From assembly GCA_003268905.1 (NCBI GenBank), contig QLTU01000005.1:1-64000 (forward strand): 64,000 nucleotides of DNA, written 5' to 3'. Of the stretch, positions 7,972 to 18,898 are shown one piece after another. Source of the DNA: Acidovorax defluvii (GTDB taxonomy: Bacteria; Pseudomonadota; Gammaproteobacteria; Burkholderiales; Burkholderiaceae_C). The first letter of the stretch is position 1. Every line of letters starts with the position of its first letter. The notes beneath the pieces are model-generated. The model saw nothing but the letters and a program-made list of their open reading frames with translations, did not search any database and had not been told where the DNA came from. A program made the position numbers and the translations under genes.

Positions 7972-8298
7972 TTACTTCGCAGCGGAAGCAGCGCTGGTGG
8001 CAGCCGTTGCAGCAGCGTCTACAGCAGCCTTGGCATCGGTTGCAGCGGTTGCAGCAGCGTCAACAGCGGTCTGTGCGCCAGTTGCGGCAGTTGCAGCAGC
8101 ATCGGCAGCAGCCTTGGCGGAGTCTGCAGCAGAAGCAGCGGCTTCGGCAGCAGGCGCAGCAGCGTCAGAAGCAGGCGCAGCGGCGGCAGGTGCCTCCACG
8201 GGAGCTGGCGCAGGAGCAGCAACAGGCTCTTCCTTCTTGCCACAAGCGGCGAGGGCAGCAGCAGCGATCAGGGTAGCCAGAACGAGCGATTTCTTCAT
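7972..8298 (-). CDS. Ala-rich lipoprotein with 14-residue tandem repeats
   Basis: A 108-aa envelope lipoprotein. The signal peptide ends in lipobox LAACGKK (Cys about 19), then comes a Pro/Ala linker and an almost pure Ala/Asp/Thr/Lys region (about 60-108). That region repeats every 14 residues: ADAAATAATGAQTA, VDAAATAATDAKAA, VDAAATAATSA. The low-complexity helix with spaced Asp/Lys suggests a long amphipathic or coiled-coil spacer, perhaps reaching peptidoglycan as Lpp does, but that is an inference. A good AGGA site precedes the ATG, and a strong terminator follows the gene. Confidence 0.8.
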   Translation of the reverse strand: MKKSLVLATLIAAAALAACGKKEEPVAAPAPAPVEAPAAAAPASDAAAPAAEAAASAADSAKAAADAAATAATGAQTAVDAAATAATDAKAAVDAAATAATSAASAAK

Positions 8299-8497
8299 TT
8301 CAATTTTCCTAGTTGGACAGACAAAAAACCGGAGTAGCCACCACGACCAGCCTGTGCAGCCGTTGACGCGTTGGCCGAATGCATGGGCGTGCGTTTCTGC
8401 GCAATCAACAATTATATTGGGATTTCGTCAATCCCGAATAACGCTGAATTCCCACATGAAACGCAATTCATTTTTCATGCATTGAGCACTATCAACG

Positions 8498-9016
8498 TTA
8501 CAACCCCAATGTGGTTGACGGGAATCCGGGTGAACTTTTGCTTCGCAACCATTCATTGAGTGATTCCCGCAATAAAACGCGGCGTTCCGGCTCAAAGCCG
8601 GCAACCCCCACACAGCGTACGGGATCGAGGCGGTGCATCACCCAGGCTGGCGACCAAAAGGCACTGGGGAGGTCAAGCGGGTCTGCCGAAGGGCTGCGTC
8701 GACAGCTGATGATGTGATCCCATGTGCCGCGCCAGCGCACAAAACGCGGATGCCGCCGTATCACCTCGTCAAACGTGCAAGCCAGCATGGTGAACCGACG
8801 GCCACTGTGGGCCCACTGCTGCAACGACTCAATGACAGCAAGCTCTCCCAGCGGCCAGTCATGGAAGTTGGAATCACTCACAATAATCTCTGACCATCCG
8901 TCACGCGCCGCTGTGGCCAACCCATCACGCACAAGCTGCATGAACGCCTCGCGACCACTGAACCGCCCAGAAGGCAAATCAGGCAATGAAGGGGCTGGGG
9001 TTACCGCATCGGTCAT
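8498..9016 (-). CDS. Uncharacterised protein coupled to the RoxA-type oxygenase
   Basis: A 172-aa soluble protein starting MTDAVTPAPSLP at 9016. Its ATG overlaps the TGA of the upstream oxygenase gene (ATGA), so translation is probably coupled. There is no signal peptide. It contains DSNFHDWPLGE, RRHPRFVRWRGTWDHI and a Trp/Arg-rich core, and I recognise no catalytic motif. The overlap suggests a partner or accessory of the oxygenase, but nothing in the sequence fixes a function. A longer start upstream (9067) would run into the oxygenase coding region. Confidence 0.65.
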   Translation of the reverse strand: MTDAVTPAPSLPDLPSGRFSGREAFMQLVRDGLATAARDGWSEIIVSDSNFHDWPLGELAVIESLQQWAHSGRRFTMLACTFDEVIRRHPRFVRWRGTWDHIISCRRSPSADPLDLPSAFWSPAWVMHRLDPVRCVGVAGFEPERRVLLRESLNEWLRSKSSPGFPSTTLGL

Positions 9017-10152
9017 GGGGTTTCCTGTGGGTCTTTGCAGGCATGGGCCCAGCCAGCGTCGCACCACGCAGACAGCAGCTCCAGGGCATCGTCAGTGGCA
9101 CGCGCCAGATCACGGCTGTTCAAGCGGCGTTGATCCGCCAGGCGCCGCATCAACGTGGCGTCGCGGCCTGCCGCGCGATAGCTGTCGCCATTGATGAACA
9201 CGTGGTGCGCGTCGTACATCATGCGGGTACGCCGGTCCAGTGCCAAACCCTCCAGCATCACACCTGCGTCATTCGGCTCAAACCATACGCTGGGCTTAGG
9301 CTCGGTCAGGTACTCACCCAGCGCGCGTTCGAGCACCAGGGGCTCGCTCAATGCGCGTTTCAAGGCATCCCGGGCAAATTCGTGCAACCGCTCGGGAATG
9401 GCAGCGGGCAGCTCCACTGCATCCTGGCCCGCATCGCGGTACAAAACCGGGACAGCTTCCTCGTCCGCATCTTCTGACACCCGCAGCAGAAGCTCGTTGG
9501 CCAGTTCGGCACGCGCCGGAACCCGAAAACCGATCGAGTAGGTCATGCACTCCCCTTCGGCGATACCGTCGTGGGCATATCCGGGCGGAAGGTACAGCAT
9601 GTCCCCGGGCTCGAGCACATACTCTTGCTCGGGTTCGAACTGCGCCAGCACTTTCAGCGGAATATCGTCCCGCAGGCTCAGGTTTTTTTGGCGACCAATC
9701 CGCCAGCGGCGGCGACCATGGGCCTGCAGCAGAAATACATCGTAGCTATCAAAATGCGGGCCGACGCCTCCGCCATCACTGGCATAGCTGATCATGAGGT
9801 CATCAAGGCGCGCATCCGGAACAAAACGGAATTGCTGCATGAGGGCGTGCACCTGGTCGTTGTGCAGATCCACACCCTGCACCAGCAGCGTCCAGTTGGG
9901 CTGCTGGAGGGCAGGCAATGACCGGCGCGAAAAGGGGCCGTGGCGCAACTTCCAGACATCCTTGACCTGCTGCACCAGCCGGGACTCCACGCCCTCCTGC
10001 GCAGCCAGCGCAAACAGCTCGGACCGCAACACCGGCGGTGTGAATTGCGCGATGGCCTGGCGCACCAGCAAAGGCTTTTTTTGCCAGTGCCGACGCATGA
10101 ATTGCGCGGGGCTCAGGCCGCCGAGCAGGGAGAGGGGTTGCTGGATATCCAT
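9013..10152 (-). CDS. JmjC/cupin ribosomal oxygenase (RoxA/YcfD type)
   Basis: A 379-aa Fe(II)/2-oxoglutarate oxygenase. The bacterial homologue RoxA (YcfD) hydroxylates an arginine of ribosomal protein L16. The JmjC core shows the HxD iron ligands in GPHFDSYDVF (His 133, Asp 135) and the distal His in GYAHDG (His 194). The N-terminus has FMRRHWQKKPLLVRQA, a family hallmark, and a winged-helix-like tail completes the fold. The MDIQQ start is preferred; an in-frame GTG/ATG six codons upstream exists. It is divergent from slyD. Confidence 0.85.
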   Translation of the reverse strand: MDIQQPLSLLGGLSPAQFMRRHWQKKPLLVRQAIAQFTPPVLRSELFALAAQEGVESRLVQQVKDVWKLRHGPFSRRSLPALQQPNWTLLVQGVDLHNDQVHALMQQFRFVPDARLDDLMISYASDGGGVGPHFDSYDVFLLQAHGRRRWRIGRQKNLSLRDDIPLKVLAQFEPEQEYVLEPGDMLYLPPGYAHDGIAEGECMTYSIGFRVPARAELANELLLRVSEDADEEAVPVLYRDAGQDAVELPAAIPERLHEFARDALKRALSEPLVLERALGEYLTEPKPSVWFEPNDAGVMLEGLALDRRTRMMYDAHHVFINGDSYRAAGRDATLMRRLADQRRLNSRDLARATDDALELLSAWCDAGWAHACKDPQETP

Positions 10153-10170
10153 GAGAACCTGTCCGCCCAT

Positions 10171-10200
10171 TTGCAGGGCCGTTGATCAAACTGCGACAAT
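10171..10200 (+). promoter_or_regulatory. slyD promoter, leaderless spacing
   Basis: TTGCAG (10171-10176) and GACAAT (10195-10200) are separated by 18 bases. The start codon follows the -10 box by six bases (TCTCCT), with no ribosome binding site, so a leaderless transcript is likely. Confidence 0.55.
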
Positions 10201-10206
10201 TCTCCT

Positions 10207-10731
10207 ATGGAAATTACCCAACAATGCGTGGTCGCTCTGACCTGGACCCTGAAAGACACCCTGGGCGAAGAACTGGACGTGCTCGACGACCCGGTGGAAT
10301 TCCTGGTGGGCGGCGAAGACCTGCTGCACCGCATCGAGGAAGCACTGCAAGGCCATGGCCCAGGTGCAACGCTGGCACTGCACCTGGAGCCCGAGGATGC
10401 TTTTGGCGACTTCAACGACCAACTGCTTTTTTTGGAGCCCCGCGAACTGTTCCCGCCTGAGATTGAGGAGGGCATGACGTTTGATGGGAGCGCACTGCCC
10501 GAGGGCGTCAACCCCACTGCGCCCCGCAGCGGTCTTTACACCGTGACAGAAATCTACCCAGAGCATCTGGTGCTGGACGGAAACCATCCACTTGCCGGAA
10601 TCGCCCTGCGATTGCAACTCACTGTGCAAGGCGTTCGCGAAGCCACAGAGGAGGAAATCGGCAAAGGCACGGCGGGTACGGGCTTTTTTCGCATACAGCC
10701 CCAGGCACCAGGCAACTCGCTGCTGCACTGA
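10207..10731 (+). CDS. slyD: FKBP-type peptidyl-prolyl isomerase SlyD
   Basis: Cytosolic chaperone and peptidyl-prolyl isomerase of 174 aa. The FKBP domain starts VALTWTLKDTLGEELD and is interrupted by the insert-in-flap chaperone domain, recognisable by HLVLDGNHPLAGIALR (about 118-133), the SlyD signature. The metal-binding His/Cys-rich tail of the E. coli protein is absent; here it ends QPQAPGNSLLH, so a role in nickel delivery is less likely. Confidence 0.92.
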   Translation: MEITQQCVVALTWTLKDTLGEELDVLDDPVEFLVGGEDLLHRIEEALQGHGPGATLALHLEPEDAFGDFNDQLLFLEPRELFPPEIEEGMTFDGSALPEGVNPTAPRSGLYTVTEIYPEHLVLDGNHPLAGIALRLQLTVQGVREATEEEIGKGTAGTGFFRIQPQAPGNSLLH

Positions 10732-10733
10732 AA

Positions 10734-10755
10734 TGGCGGCCCTTGCGGGCCACCA
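10734..10755. terminator. Short hairpin between convergent slyD and lipoprotein genes
   Basis: TGG-C-GGCCC pairs with GGGCC-A-CCA across a four-base loop directly after the slyD stop. There is no T tract on either strand, so this is a weak terminator candidate. Confidence 0.35.
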
Positions 10756-10770
10756 CGTCGCGCTGGCTGC

Positions 10771-11286
10771 TTACTGGCGGGAAATCTGACCGTTGTACAA
10801 ACGCACCCGGTCGCCCGTACGCAGGTCGCCCGGATTGCTTACGTCGTAAGAGCGATAGCCGCCCTGGTCAAGCTGAATCGAAATGCGATAGCCCTGCACC
10901 TCGCCGCCGCTGTTGTTGTTGCGCCCTTCGATGGCATTGCCTGCAAGCGCTCCGCCAATGACACCCACGGCAGTTGCGGCAGTGCGGCCCGATCCGCCAC
11001 CCACCTGGTTGCCCAATACTCCACCCACCACGGCACCCAGGACTGCGCCTGCACCGGTGGTTTGCCCCTGGCTTCGACCCTGCAACACCTCAATATTGGC
11101 AACACGGCCGTATTCCGTGCCCATGGCATTGTTCGAATAAACCGGTGCATTGCTTTGGTAGCCGCCTGACGTGTAACCGCCCGATGGATACTGGCTCGGA
11201 TAGGTCTGCTGTGGCGCACATGCGGCCAAGGCTCCGAACATAAAGACAGAGCCCACCAAGGTGGCGGTACGTGTGATCTGGCGCAT
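10771..11286 (-). CDS. Glycine-zipper 2TM lipoprotein (SlyB/PcP-like)
   Basis: A 171-aa outer-membrane-associated lipoprotein. The signal peptide has lipobox ALAACAP (Cys about 22), then a Tyr/Ser/Gly-rich linker with repeated GGY. A glycine zipper follows (about 78-120: GAVLGAVVGGVLGNQVGG and VGVIGGALAGNAIEG), the 2TM signature of SlyB/PcP. The C-terminal segment (QGYRISIQLDQGGYRSYDV...RTGDRVRL) is the usual small beta domain of this group. The start at 11286 has AAGGAGAA at good spacing. It converges on slyD. Confidence 0.85.
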   Translation of the reverse strand: MRQITRTATLVGSVFMFGALAACAPQQTYPSQYPSGGYTSGGYQSNAPVYSNNAMGTEYGRVANIEVLQGRSQGQTTGAGAVLGAVVGGVLGNQVGGGSGRTAATAVGVIGGALAGNAIEGRNNNSGGEVQGYRISIQLDQGGYRSYDVSNPGDLRTGDRVRLYNGQISRQ

Positions 11287-11497
11287 ATCAGTTCTCCTTG
11301 AAATATCTCTATGAGGGCAGCGTCTTGGCGAAGCCATTCACCACCCGATTCAAAACAATTGAAGCATGGGCCCGAGGCACACTTGGACGGCGAAGCACGA
11401 CGGTGCAGGTCGGCATTGGGCTCTGTGCCGCGTAGGAATGCGCTGACACAAGGACACGGGCATGAAACAGTGCAGGGACGAGAAAACCCCTCACCCC

Positions 11498-11944
11498 TCA
11501 CCCCTTGCCCGTGGACCCGTAGCCGCCTTCGCCCCTCTCGGTGGCCTCGAACTCGGTCACCACGTTGAACTGCGCCTGCGTCACGGGAACAATGACCAAC
11601 TGGGCCAGCCGCTCCATGGGCCCCAGCGTGAAAGGCACCGTGCTGCGATTCCAGGCACTCACCATGAGCTGTCCCTGGTAATCGCTGTCGATCAGGCCCA
11701 CCAGATTACCCAGAACAATGCCGTGCTTGTGCCCCAGCCCCGAGCGGGGCAGGATGAGCGCAGCGTATCCGGGGTCTTTGATAAAAACGGCAATGCCCGT
11801 AGGCACCAGGTGCCAGGCATTGGGTGCCAGCACCAAGGGCGCATCGATGCAGGCCCGCAGGTCCAGGCCCGCGCTACCGGGGGTGGCATAAGTCGGCAAC
11901 TGATTCGCCATGCGCGAATCAAGAATTTTGACGTCAATCTTCAC
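11498..11944 (-). CDS. dut: Deoxyuridine 5'-triphosphate nucleotidohydrolase
   Basis: Hydrolyses dUTP to dUMP, keeping uracil out of DNA and feeding thymidylate synthesis. From GTG 11944 the protein is 148 aa, the normal length of the trimeric enzyme. All five motifs are visible: [43 protein letters not shown] and the P-loop-like [12 protein letters not shown] at the C-terminus. The GTG overlaps the stop of the upstream membrane-protein gene (GTGA), so the two are translationally coupled. It is the third gene of a coaBC-led operon. Confidence 0.93.
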   Translation of the reverse strand: MKIDVKILDSRMANQLPTYATPGSAGLDLRACIDAPLVLAPNAWHLVPTGIAVFIKDPGYAALILPRSGLGHKHGIVLGNLVGLIDSDYQGQLMVSAWNRSTVPFTLGPMERLAQLVIVPVTQAQFNVVTEFEATERGEGGYGSTGKG

Positions 11945-12429
11945 TTCTTGCTTTCTGCTTTGCCCTGCGGGGCCCGTGCCCGCAAGCGCTGTCGCCAGGA
12001 CTCTACGCCCTGATTTTCGGCGTTGCGGGGAAGTGAGAGCAGTCCGGGGAGTATCTGCACTACCCTGCCCAATCCCCACCACAACACCGCCATGAACATC
12101 AAAACCGGAAGTGAGCCCCGGCCAAAACCCAGCCAGGCGATGGCGTGGATTCCTATCGCCACCAATAGCACGACCCGTGCGCCACGAAGCCTGCCCCCAA
12201 GCTGCCCGGCCATCACAGCCAGGTCAGGGGGAGGTGCTTGCACGGGTGGTCTGGGTGCGCTATCACCACGCTGGGGCGCCTCCTGCAGACGGGTCGGCCC
12301 GGCAGGCCCTGCCGCATTTGTGTTCGGGGGGCGCGCCGCAGCCGGCGCATTGGCACCCAACCGATCCACATAGCGGGCGAAATCACCATCGGGAGGCGTA
12401 TCCCAGTCGGGGCGGACAGGCGGAATCAC
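11941..12429 (-). CDS. Pro/Ala-rich protein with two C-terminal membrane spans
   Basis: A 162-aa protein of unknown function. The first 70 residues are Pro/Ala-rich and presumably disordered ([20 protein letters not shown] then [10 protein letters not shown]). Two adjacent hydrophobic helices follow (about 83-103 and 106-128, with [23 protein letters not shown]), and the tail is basic ([19 protein letters not shown]). It starts with GTG preceded by AAAGGA. It lies between coaBC (18 bp upstream) and dut (overlapping) and is probably co-transcribed with both. Confidence 0.65.
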   Translation of the reverse strand: MIPPVRPDWDTPPDGDFARYVDRLGANAPAAARPPNTNAAGPAGPTRLQEAPQRGDSAPRPPVQAPPPDLAVMAGQLGGRLRGARVVLLVAIGIHAIAWLGFGRGSLPVLMFMAVLWWGLGRVVQILPGLLSLPRNAENQGVESWRQRLRARAPQGKAESKK

Positions 12430-12447
12430 CGTGGAAATCCTTTGCGG

Positions 12448-13671
12448 TCAGGCCTGCAAAGCAGGCAGGCGCTGGGCAATCTCTGCAACCAGCTGCTGGG
12501 CCAGGATGCGCTTGGATGCCCGGGGCAACTCGCGATGCCCCTGCGCGTCCACCAGCAGCAGGGCGTTGTCGTCCTGCCCGAAGGTTGCAGGGCCAAGATT
12601 GCCCACCAGCAATGGCACGCCCTTGCGCTGGCGCTTGGCCGTAGCGTGGGCCAGCAGATCGTGGCTTTCTGCCGCAAAGCCCACACAGAACAGGTCGCCC
12701 ACCAGCGCGTGCTGCGACTGCGCCACGGTGGCCAGGATGTCCGGGTTTTCGACAAAACCCAGCACTGGCGTCTGGCCAGAGCCATCCTTCTTGATCTTCT
12801 GCTCCGACTGCGTGGCCGGACGCCAGTCGGCTACCGCCGCAGTCGCTATAAAAACAGAAGCTCTCTGCGCTTTCTGCATAACGGCTTCAAGCATATTTTG
12901 TGCAGACTGCACGTTGATGCGATGCACACCGCGCGGCGTTGCCAGATGCACCGGGCCCGCCACCAGCGTGACCTCGGCGCCAGCCTCGCGGGCCGCGCGC
13001 GCAATGGCAAAACCCATCTTTCCGCTGGAATGGTTGGTGATGCCACGCACCGGGTCAATGGCCTCGAACGTAGGGCCCGCAGTGACCAGCACCTTCTGGC
13101 CCGCCAGCACCTTGGGCGTGAAAAAGGCAATCACTTCTTCCAGCAACTCCTCCGGCTCCAGCATGCGGCCGTCACCGGTTTCGCCGCAGGCCTGGTCGCC
13201 GTTGCCCACGGCCAGCACCGTGGCGCCGTCCTGGGCCACCTGGGCCAGGTTGCGCTGCGTGGCCGGGTGCGCCCACATTTCGCGGTTCATGGCCGGTGCC
13301 AGCAGCAAGGGCACACGCTCCTGTGGTCGCGCCAGGCACAGCAGGCTCAACAATTCATCCGCCCGCCCCTGCGCCAGGCGCGCCACAAAGTCGGCGCTGC
13401 AGGGCGCAACCAGGATGGCATCGGCCTCGCGGCTAAGGTTGATGTGGGGCATGTTGTTGGGCTCGCGCGCGTCCCATTGCGAGCCATGCACCGGCCTGCC
13501 CGACAGGGCCTGCATGGTGACCGGCGTGATGAATTGCATGGCTGCCTCGGTCATCACCACCTGCACGGTGGCCCCCTCCTTGATGAGCTGGCGGCACAGA
13601 TCGGCCGCCTTGTAGCAAGCCACGCCTCCACTCAGACCCAGAACAATGTGTTTGCCAGCAAGCTCATTCAT
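12448..13671 (-). CDS. coaBC: Bifunctional phosphopantothenoylcysteine decarboxylase / synthase
   Basis: Catalyses two steps of coenzyme A synthesis: ligation of cysteine to phosphopantothenate (CoaB) and decarboxylation (CoaC). It is 407 aa. The N-terminal FMN-dependent CoaC domain (1-185) has [11 protein letters not shown], the [10 protein letters not shown] active-site His and PAMNREMW. The C-terminal CoaB domain (190-400) has [21 protein letters not shown] and a nucleotide-binding [10 protein letters not shown] loop. Codons about 258-276 ([16 protein letters not shown]) coincide with an AT-richer palindromic-repeat-like stretch. TAAATT lies six bases before the ATG. Divergent from pyrG. 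Confidence 0.95.
   Translation of the reverse strand: MNELAGKHIVLGLSGGVACYKAADLCRQLIKEGATVQVVMTEAAMQFITPVTMQALSGRPVHGSQWDAREPNNMPHINLSREADAILVAPCSADFVARLAQGRADELLSLLCLARPQERVPLLLAPAMNREMWAHPATQRNLAQVAQDGATVLAVGNGDQACGETGDGRMLEPEELLEEVIAFFTPKVLAGQKVLVTAGPTFEAIDPVRGITNHSSGKMGFAIARAAREAGAEVTLVAGPVHLATPRGVHRINVQSAQNMLEAVMQKAQRASVFIATAAVADWRPATQSEQKIKKDGSGQTPVLGFVENPDILATVAQSQHALVGDLFCVGFAAESHDLLAHATAKRQRKGVPLLVGNLGPATFGQDDNALLLVDAQGHRELPRASKRILAQQLVAEIAQRLPALQA
12843..12900. repeat. Palindromic repeat-like stretch inside coaBC
   Basis: CGCTATAAAAACAGAAGCTCTCTGCGCTTTCTGCAT-type sequence resembles the GCTAT...ATAGCTGCTAGCGCTT consensus with several mismatches. It is a marked AT-rich dip in GC-rich coding DNA. 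It encodes ordinary-looking CoaB residues, so it is a diverged or co-opted copy at best. Confidence 0.4.
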
Positions 13672-13677
13672 GGCGCG

Positions 13678-13683
13678 AATTTA
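13678..13683 (-). promoter_or_regulatory. -10 box TAAATT for coaBC, leaderless spacing
   Basis: On the minus strand TAAATT is followed by CGCGCC and the coaBC ATG. There is a six-base gap and no Shine-Dalgarno sequence. Confidence 0.45.
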
Positions 13684-13729
13684 GCAGACAGAAGCAGGCC
13701 CCGCCGCGGCCGCTTGCCGGGGGGCCATC

Positions 13730-15417
<1,688 letters not shown>

Positions 15418-15432
15418 GCAAGGAGCATCGCC

Positions 15433-16290
15433 ATGAAACTCTGCGGCTTCGACGTCGGCCTGGAACACCGCTTCTTCCTGATCGCGGGTACCTGCTCCAT
15501 TGAAAGCCTGCAGATGTCGCTGGACGTCGCAGGCCAGCTCAAGGAGACCTGCACGGCACTGGGCGTTCCCCTGATTTACAAGGGGTCGTTTGACAAGGCC
15601 AACCGCTCGTCTGGCACCAGCCAGCGCGGCGTGGGGATGGAAGCGGGCCTCAAGATCCTTGATGAAGTGCGCCGCCAACTGCAGCTGCCCATCCTGACCG
15701 ATGTGCACGAGGCCTCCCAGGTGGCCGAGGTGGCCAGCGTGGTGGACGTACTGCAGACGCCGGCCTTCCTCTGCCGCCAGACCGACTTCATCCGTGCCGT
15801 GGCACAGAGCGGCAAGCCGGTGAACATCAAGAAGGGCCAGTTCCTCGCGCCCTGGGACATGAAGAACGTCATCGACAAGGCCCGTGCCGCTGCGCAGGAG
15901 GTGGGCCTGTCTCAAGACCGCTTCCTGGCCTGCGAACGCGGCGTGAGCTTTGGCTACAACAACCTCGTGGCCGACATGACCAGTCTGGCCGAGATGCGCA
16001 ACTCCGGTGCGCCCGTGGTGTTCGACGTGACCCACTCGGTGCAAAAGCCCGGTGGCTTGGGTGCCGTGAGCGGTGGCGCGCGCGACATGGTGCCCGTGCT
16101 GGCCCGTGCCGGTGTGGCAGTGGGTGTGGCGGGCCTGTTCATGGAAACCCACCCCAAGCCCGCCGAGGCGTGGTCGGACGGCCCCAACGCCGTGCCGCTC
16201 AAGCACATGAAGGCGCTGCTGGAGACCTTGGTGGCGCTGGACGATGTCACCAAGAAAAACGGATTCCTCGAAAACAACTTTGGAGCCTGA
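15433..16290 (+). CDS. kdsA: 3-deoxy-8-phosphooctulonate (KDO-8-P) synthase
   Basis: Condenses arabinose 5-phosphate with phosphoenolpyruvate to KDO-8-phosphate for the lipopolysaccharide inner core. It is 285 aa, with the TIM-barrel signatures [29 protein letters not shown] and [13 protein letters not shown]. The metal-independent versus metal-dependent class cannot be decided with confidence. The ATG follows AAGGAG at ideal spacing, so this start is secure. Confidence 0.96.
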   Translation: MKLCGFDVGLEHRFFLIAGTCSIESLQMSLDVAGQLKETCTALGVPLIYKGSFDKANRSSGTSQRGVGMEAGLKILDEVRRQLQLPILTDVHEASQVAEVASVVDVLQTPAFLCRQTDFIRAVAQSGKPVNIKKGQFLAPWDMKNVIDKARAAAQEVGLSQDRFLACERGVSFGYNNLVADMTSLAEMRNSGAPVVFDVTHSVQKPGGLGAVSGGARDMVPVLARAGVAVGVAGLFMETHPKPAEAWSDGPNAVPLKHMKALLETLVALDDVTKKNGFLENNFGA

Positions 16291-16293
16291 GAC

Positions 16294-16584
16294 ATGAGCA
16301 GTGGTTACGTCATCGCATCCGTCACCGTCACCAACCCCACGCAGTACGAGGAGTACCGCAAGTGGAGCACCGTGGCCATGCAGGCCCACGGCGCTGAAGT
16401 GTGCGTGCGCGGCGGCAAGGTTGAAGTGCTGGAAGGCGACTGGAACCCCGGCCGCACTGTGATTCTCAAGTTTCCGAGCTTTGACGCGGCCCGCGCTTTC
16501 TACGACACACCCGAGTACCAGAAAGCCAAGGCAGCGCGCGAAGGCGCGGCGGTCATGCGCATGGTGTGTGTCGAAGGCGTCTGA
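16294..16584 (+). CDS. DUF1330 small dimeric alpha/beta-barrel protein
   Basis: A 96-aa protein of the DUF1330 (dimeric ferredoxin-like) family: YVIASVTVTNPTQYEEY, then RGGKVEVLEGDW and VILKFPSFDAARAFYDTPEYQ. The biochemical role is not established. It starts three bases after the kdsA stop and is certainly co-transcribed with it. Its conserved place between kdsA and eno in relatives is my recollection, not tested here. Confidence 0.85.
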   Translation: MSSGYVIASVTVTNPTQYEEYRKWSTVAMQAHGAEVCVRGGKVEVLEGDWNPGRTVILKFPSFDAARAFYDTPEYQKAKAAREGAAVMRMVCVEGV

Positions 16585-16602
16585 ACGCGCATTCGATATT
16601 CG

Positions 16603-17970
<1,368 letters not shown>

Positions 17971-18071
17971 ACCATGCCAGCTGCCCGGTCCTGCTGCGAT
18001 CGCTCAGGCGCCCCCCGGCGCCCTAGGGCGGCGCCAGCACGACCGGACGCAACGCAGGCCCCGGCAAGGCG

Positions 18072-18077
18072 TACCAT
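18072..18077 (+). promoter_or_regulatory. -10-like TACCAT before ftsB, leaderless spacing
   Basis: TACCAT is followed by TTAGGCC and the ATG at 18085, a seven-base gap. It sits in a 114-bp gap after eno that also holds a GC-rich hairpin-forming stretch (about 18008-18036). Confidence 0.4.
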
Positions 18078-18084
18078 TTAGGCC

Positions 18085-18363
18085 ATGGGTTTTCGTCTTG
18101 TGCCCGTTGTCCTGCTGGCCCTGCTGGCAGTCCTTCATGCCCAGCTCTGGCTGGGCCGGGGAAGCATTCCCCGTGTCCAGGAGATGCAGCGTCAGCTCGA
18201 TGAGCAGATCGCCGCAAACGACCGGGCCCGGCAGGCCAATGAGCGCCTGAACTCCGAGGTGCACGACCTCAAGGAGGGCTTGGACATGGTGGAAGAAAAG
18301 GCACGCAGCGAGCTGGGCATGGTCAAGCCCAACGAGGTTTACGTGCACTACATGCCCCGCTGA
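18085..18363 (+). CDS. ftsB: Cell division protein FtsB
   Basis: Bitopic inner-membrane protein of the FtsQLB divisome subcomplex. It is 92 aa. One membrane helix (about 4-22) is followed by a coiled coil (about 28-72, with LDEQIAANDRARQANERLNSEV) and the conserved Glu/Gly-rich tail EKARSELGMVKPNEVYVHY. The position right after eno supports the call. Confidence 0.92.
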   Translation: MGFRLVPVVLLALLAVLHAQLWLGRGSIPRVQEMQRQLDEQIAANDRARQANERLNSEVHDLKEGLDMVEEKARSELGMVKPNEVYVHYMPR

Positions 18364-18392
18364 GCTGCCGGGCTGCATCCTTCATCGCCACC

Positions 18393-18890
18393 GTGCCTGC
18401 ACAGCAGATCATTGCCCTGCTGGGTGCACCCGGCACCGGCGCCCCCGCATTGGCCGAGGCCCTTCAGCACCGACTGGCAGACTCCGCCATGACGGCACAG
18501 GTGATTGCCGTGGCAGACGCTTCACAGCTGCCCACCGCGATACGCCACACCCTGCACAGCGCCGCCATCACCTTGCTGATGGGGCTGGACCTGCCCTGCG
18601 CCGCACCCGAACAAGCCCGGCGCGAGGCCTGCGATGCACACCTGCGCGCCTTGCTGGCGGATGCTGCCGTGCGCTACCACGTGGTGTATGGCCAAGGTCC
18701 CGAGCGGGTCGAAAACGCGCTAAACGCTATTAATTCAATAGCTGTTAAGCCTTATGCGATAAGCGCAAACGACGTGTCGGATGCTAAACCCATGCGCCTG
18801 CGCGCCTGGGACTGCGAGAAATGCAGCGACCCCGAATGCGAGCATCGCCTGTTCAGCGCCCTCACCGGCCGGGGCGCTGCCGACCGTTGA
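18393..18890 (+). CDS. Uncharacterised protein: degenerate P-loop and C-terminal Cys motif
   Basis: A 165-aa protein reading from GTG 18393. The N-terminus LLGAPGTGAPALAEALQHRL looks like a Walker A strand-loop-helix, but the GK[ST] is replaced by GAP, so normal nucleotide binding is doubtful. The C-terminus has WDCEKCSDPECEHRLF, a possible metal or redox site (C-x2-C-x4-C-x-H). Between them NAINSIAVKPYAISAN is encoded by an AT-rich copy of the dispersed repeat and is probably a tolerated insertion. I do not recognise the family. It follows ftsB by 29 bp. Confidence 0.65.
   Translation: MPAQQIIALLGAPGTGAPALAEALQHRLADSAMTAQVIAVADASQLPTAIRHTLHSAAITLLMGLDLPCAAPEQARREACDAHLRALLADAAVRYHVVYGQGPERVENALNAINSIAVKPYAISANDVSDAKPMRLRAWDCEKCSDPECEHRLFSALTGRGAADR
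18725..18770. repeat. Palindromic repeat copy inside the gene after ftsB
   Basis: GCTATTAATTCAATAGC is followed by TG...AGCCTTATGCGATAAGCG, matching the consensus order GCTAT...ATAGCTG then GCGCTTAT...AAGCGC. The reading frame passes through it without a stop. Confidence 0.6.
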
Positions 18891-18898
18891 GGGGTGAA

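Noticed and set aside
7990-8115. Regular direct repeats that might be a CRISPR array
   Set aside because: The 42-bp repeats are codons of an Ala-rich protein with no unique spacers, no cas genes, and a clear frame.
18006-18036. GC-rich self-complementary stretch after eno as a terminator
   Set aside because: No T tract and several pairings possible; ftsB follows directly, so termination is not supported.
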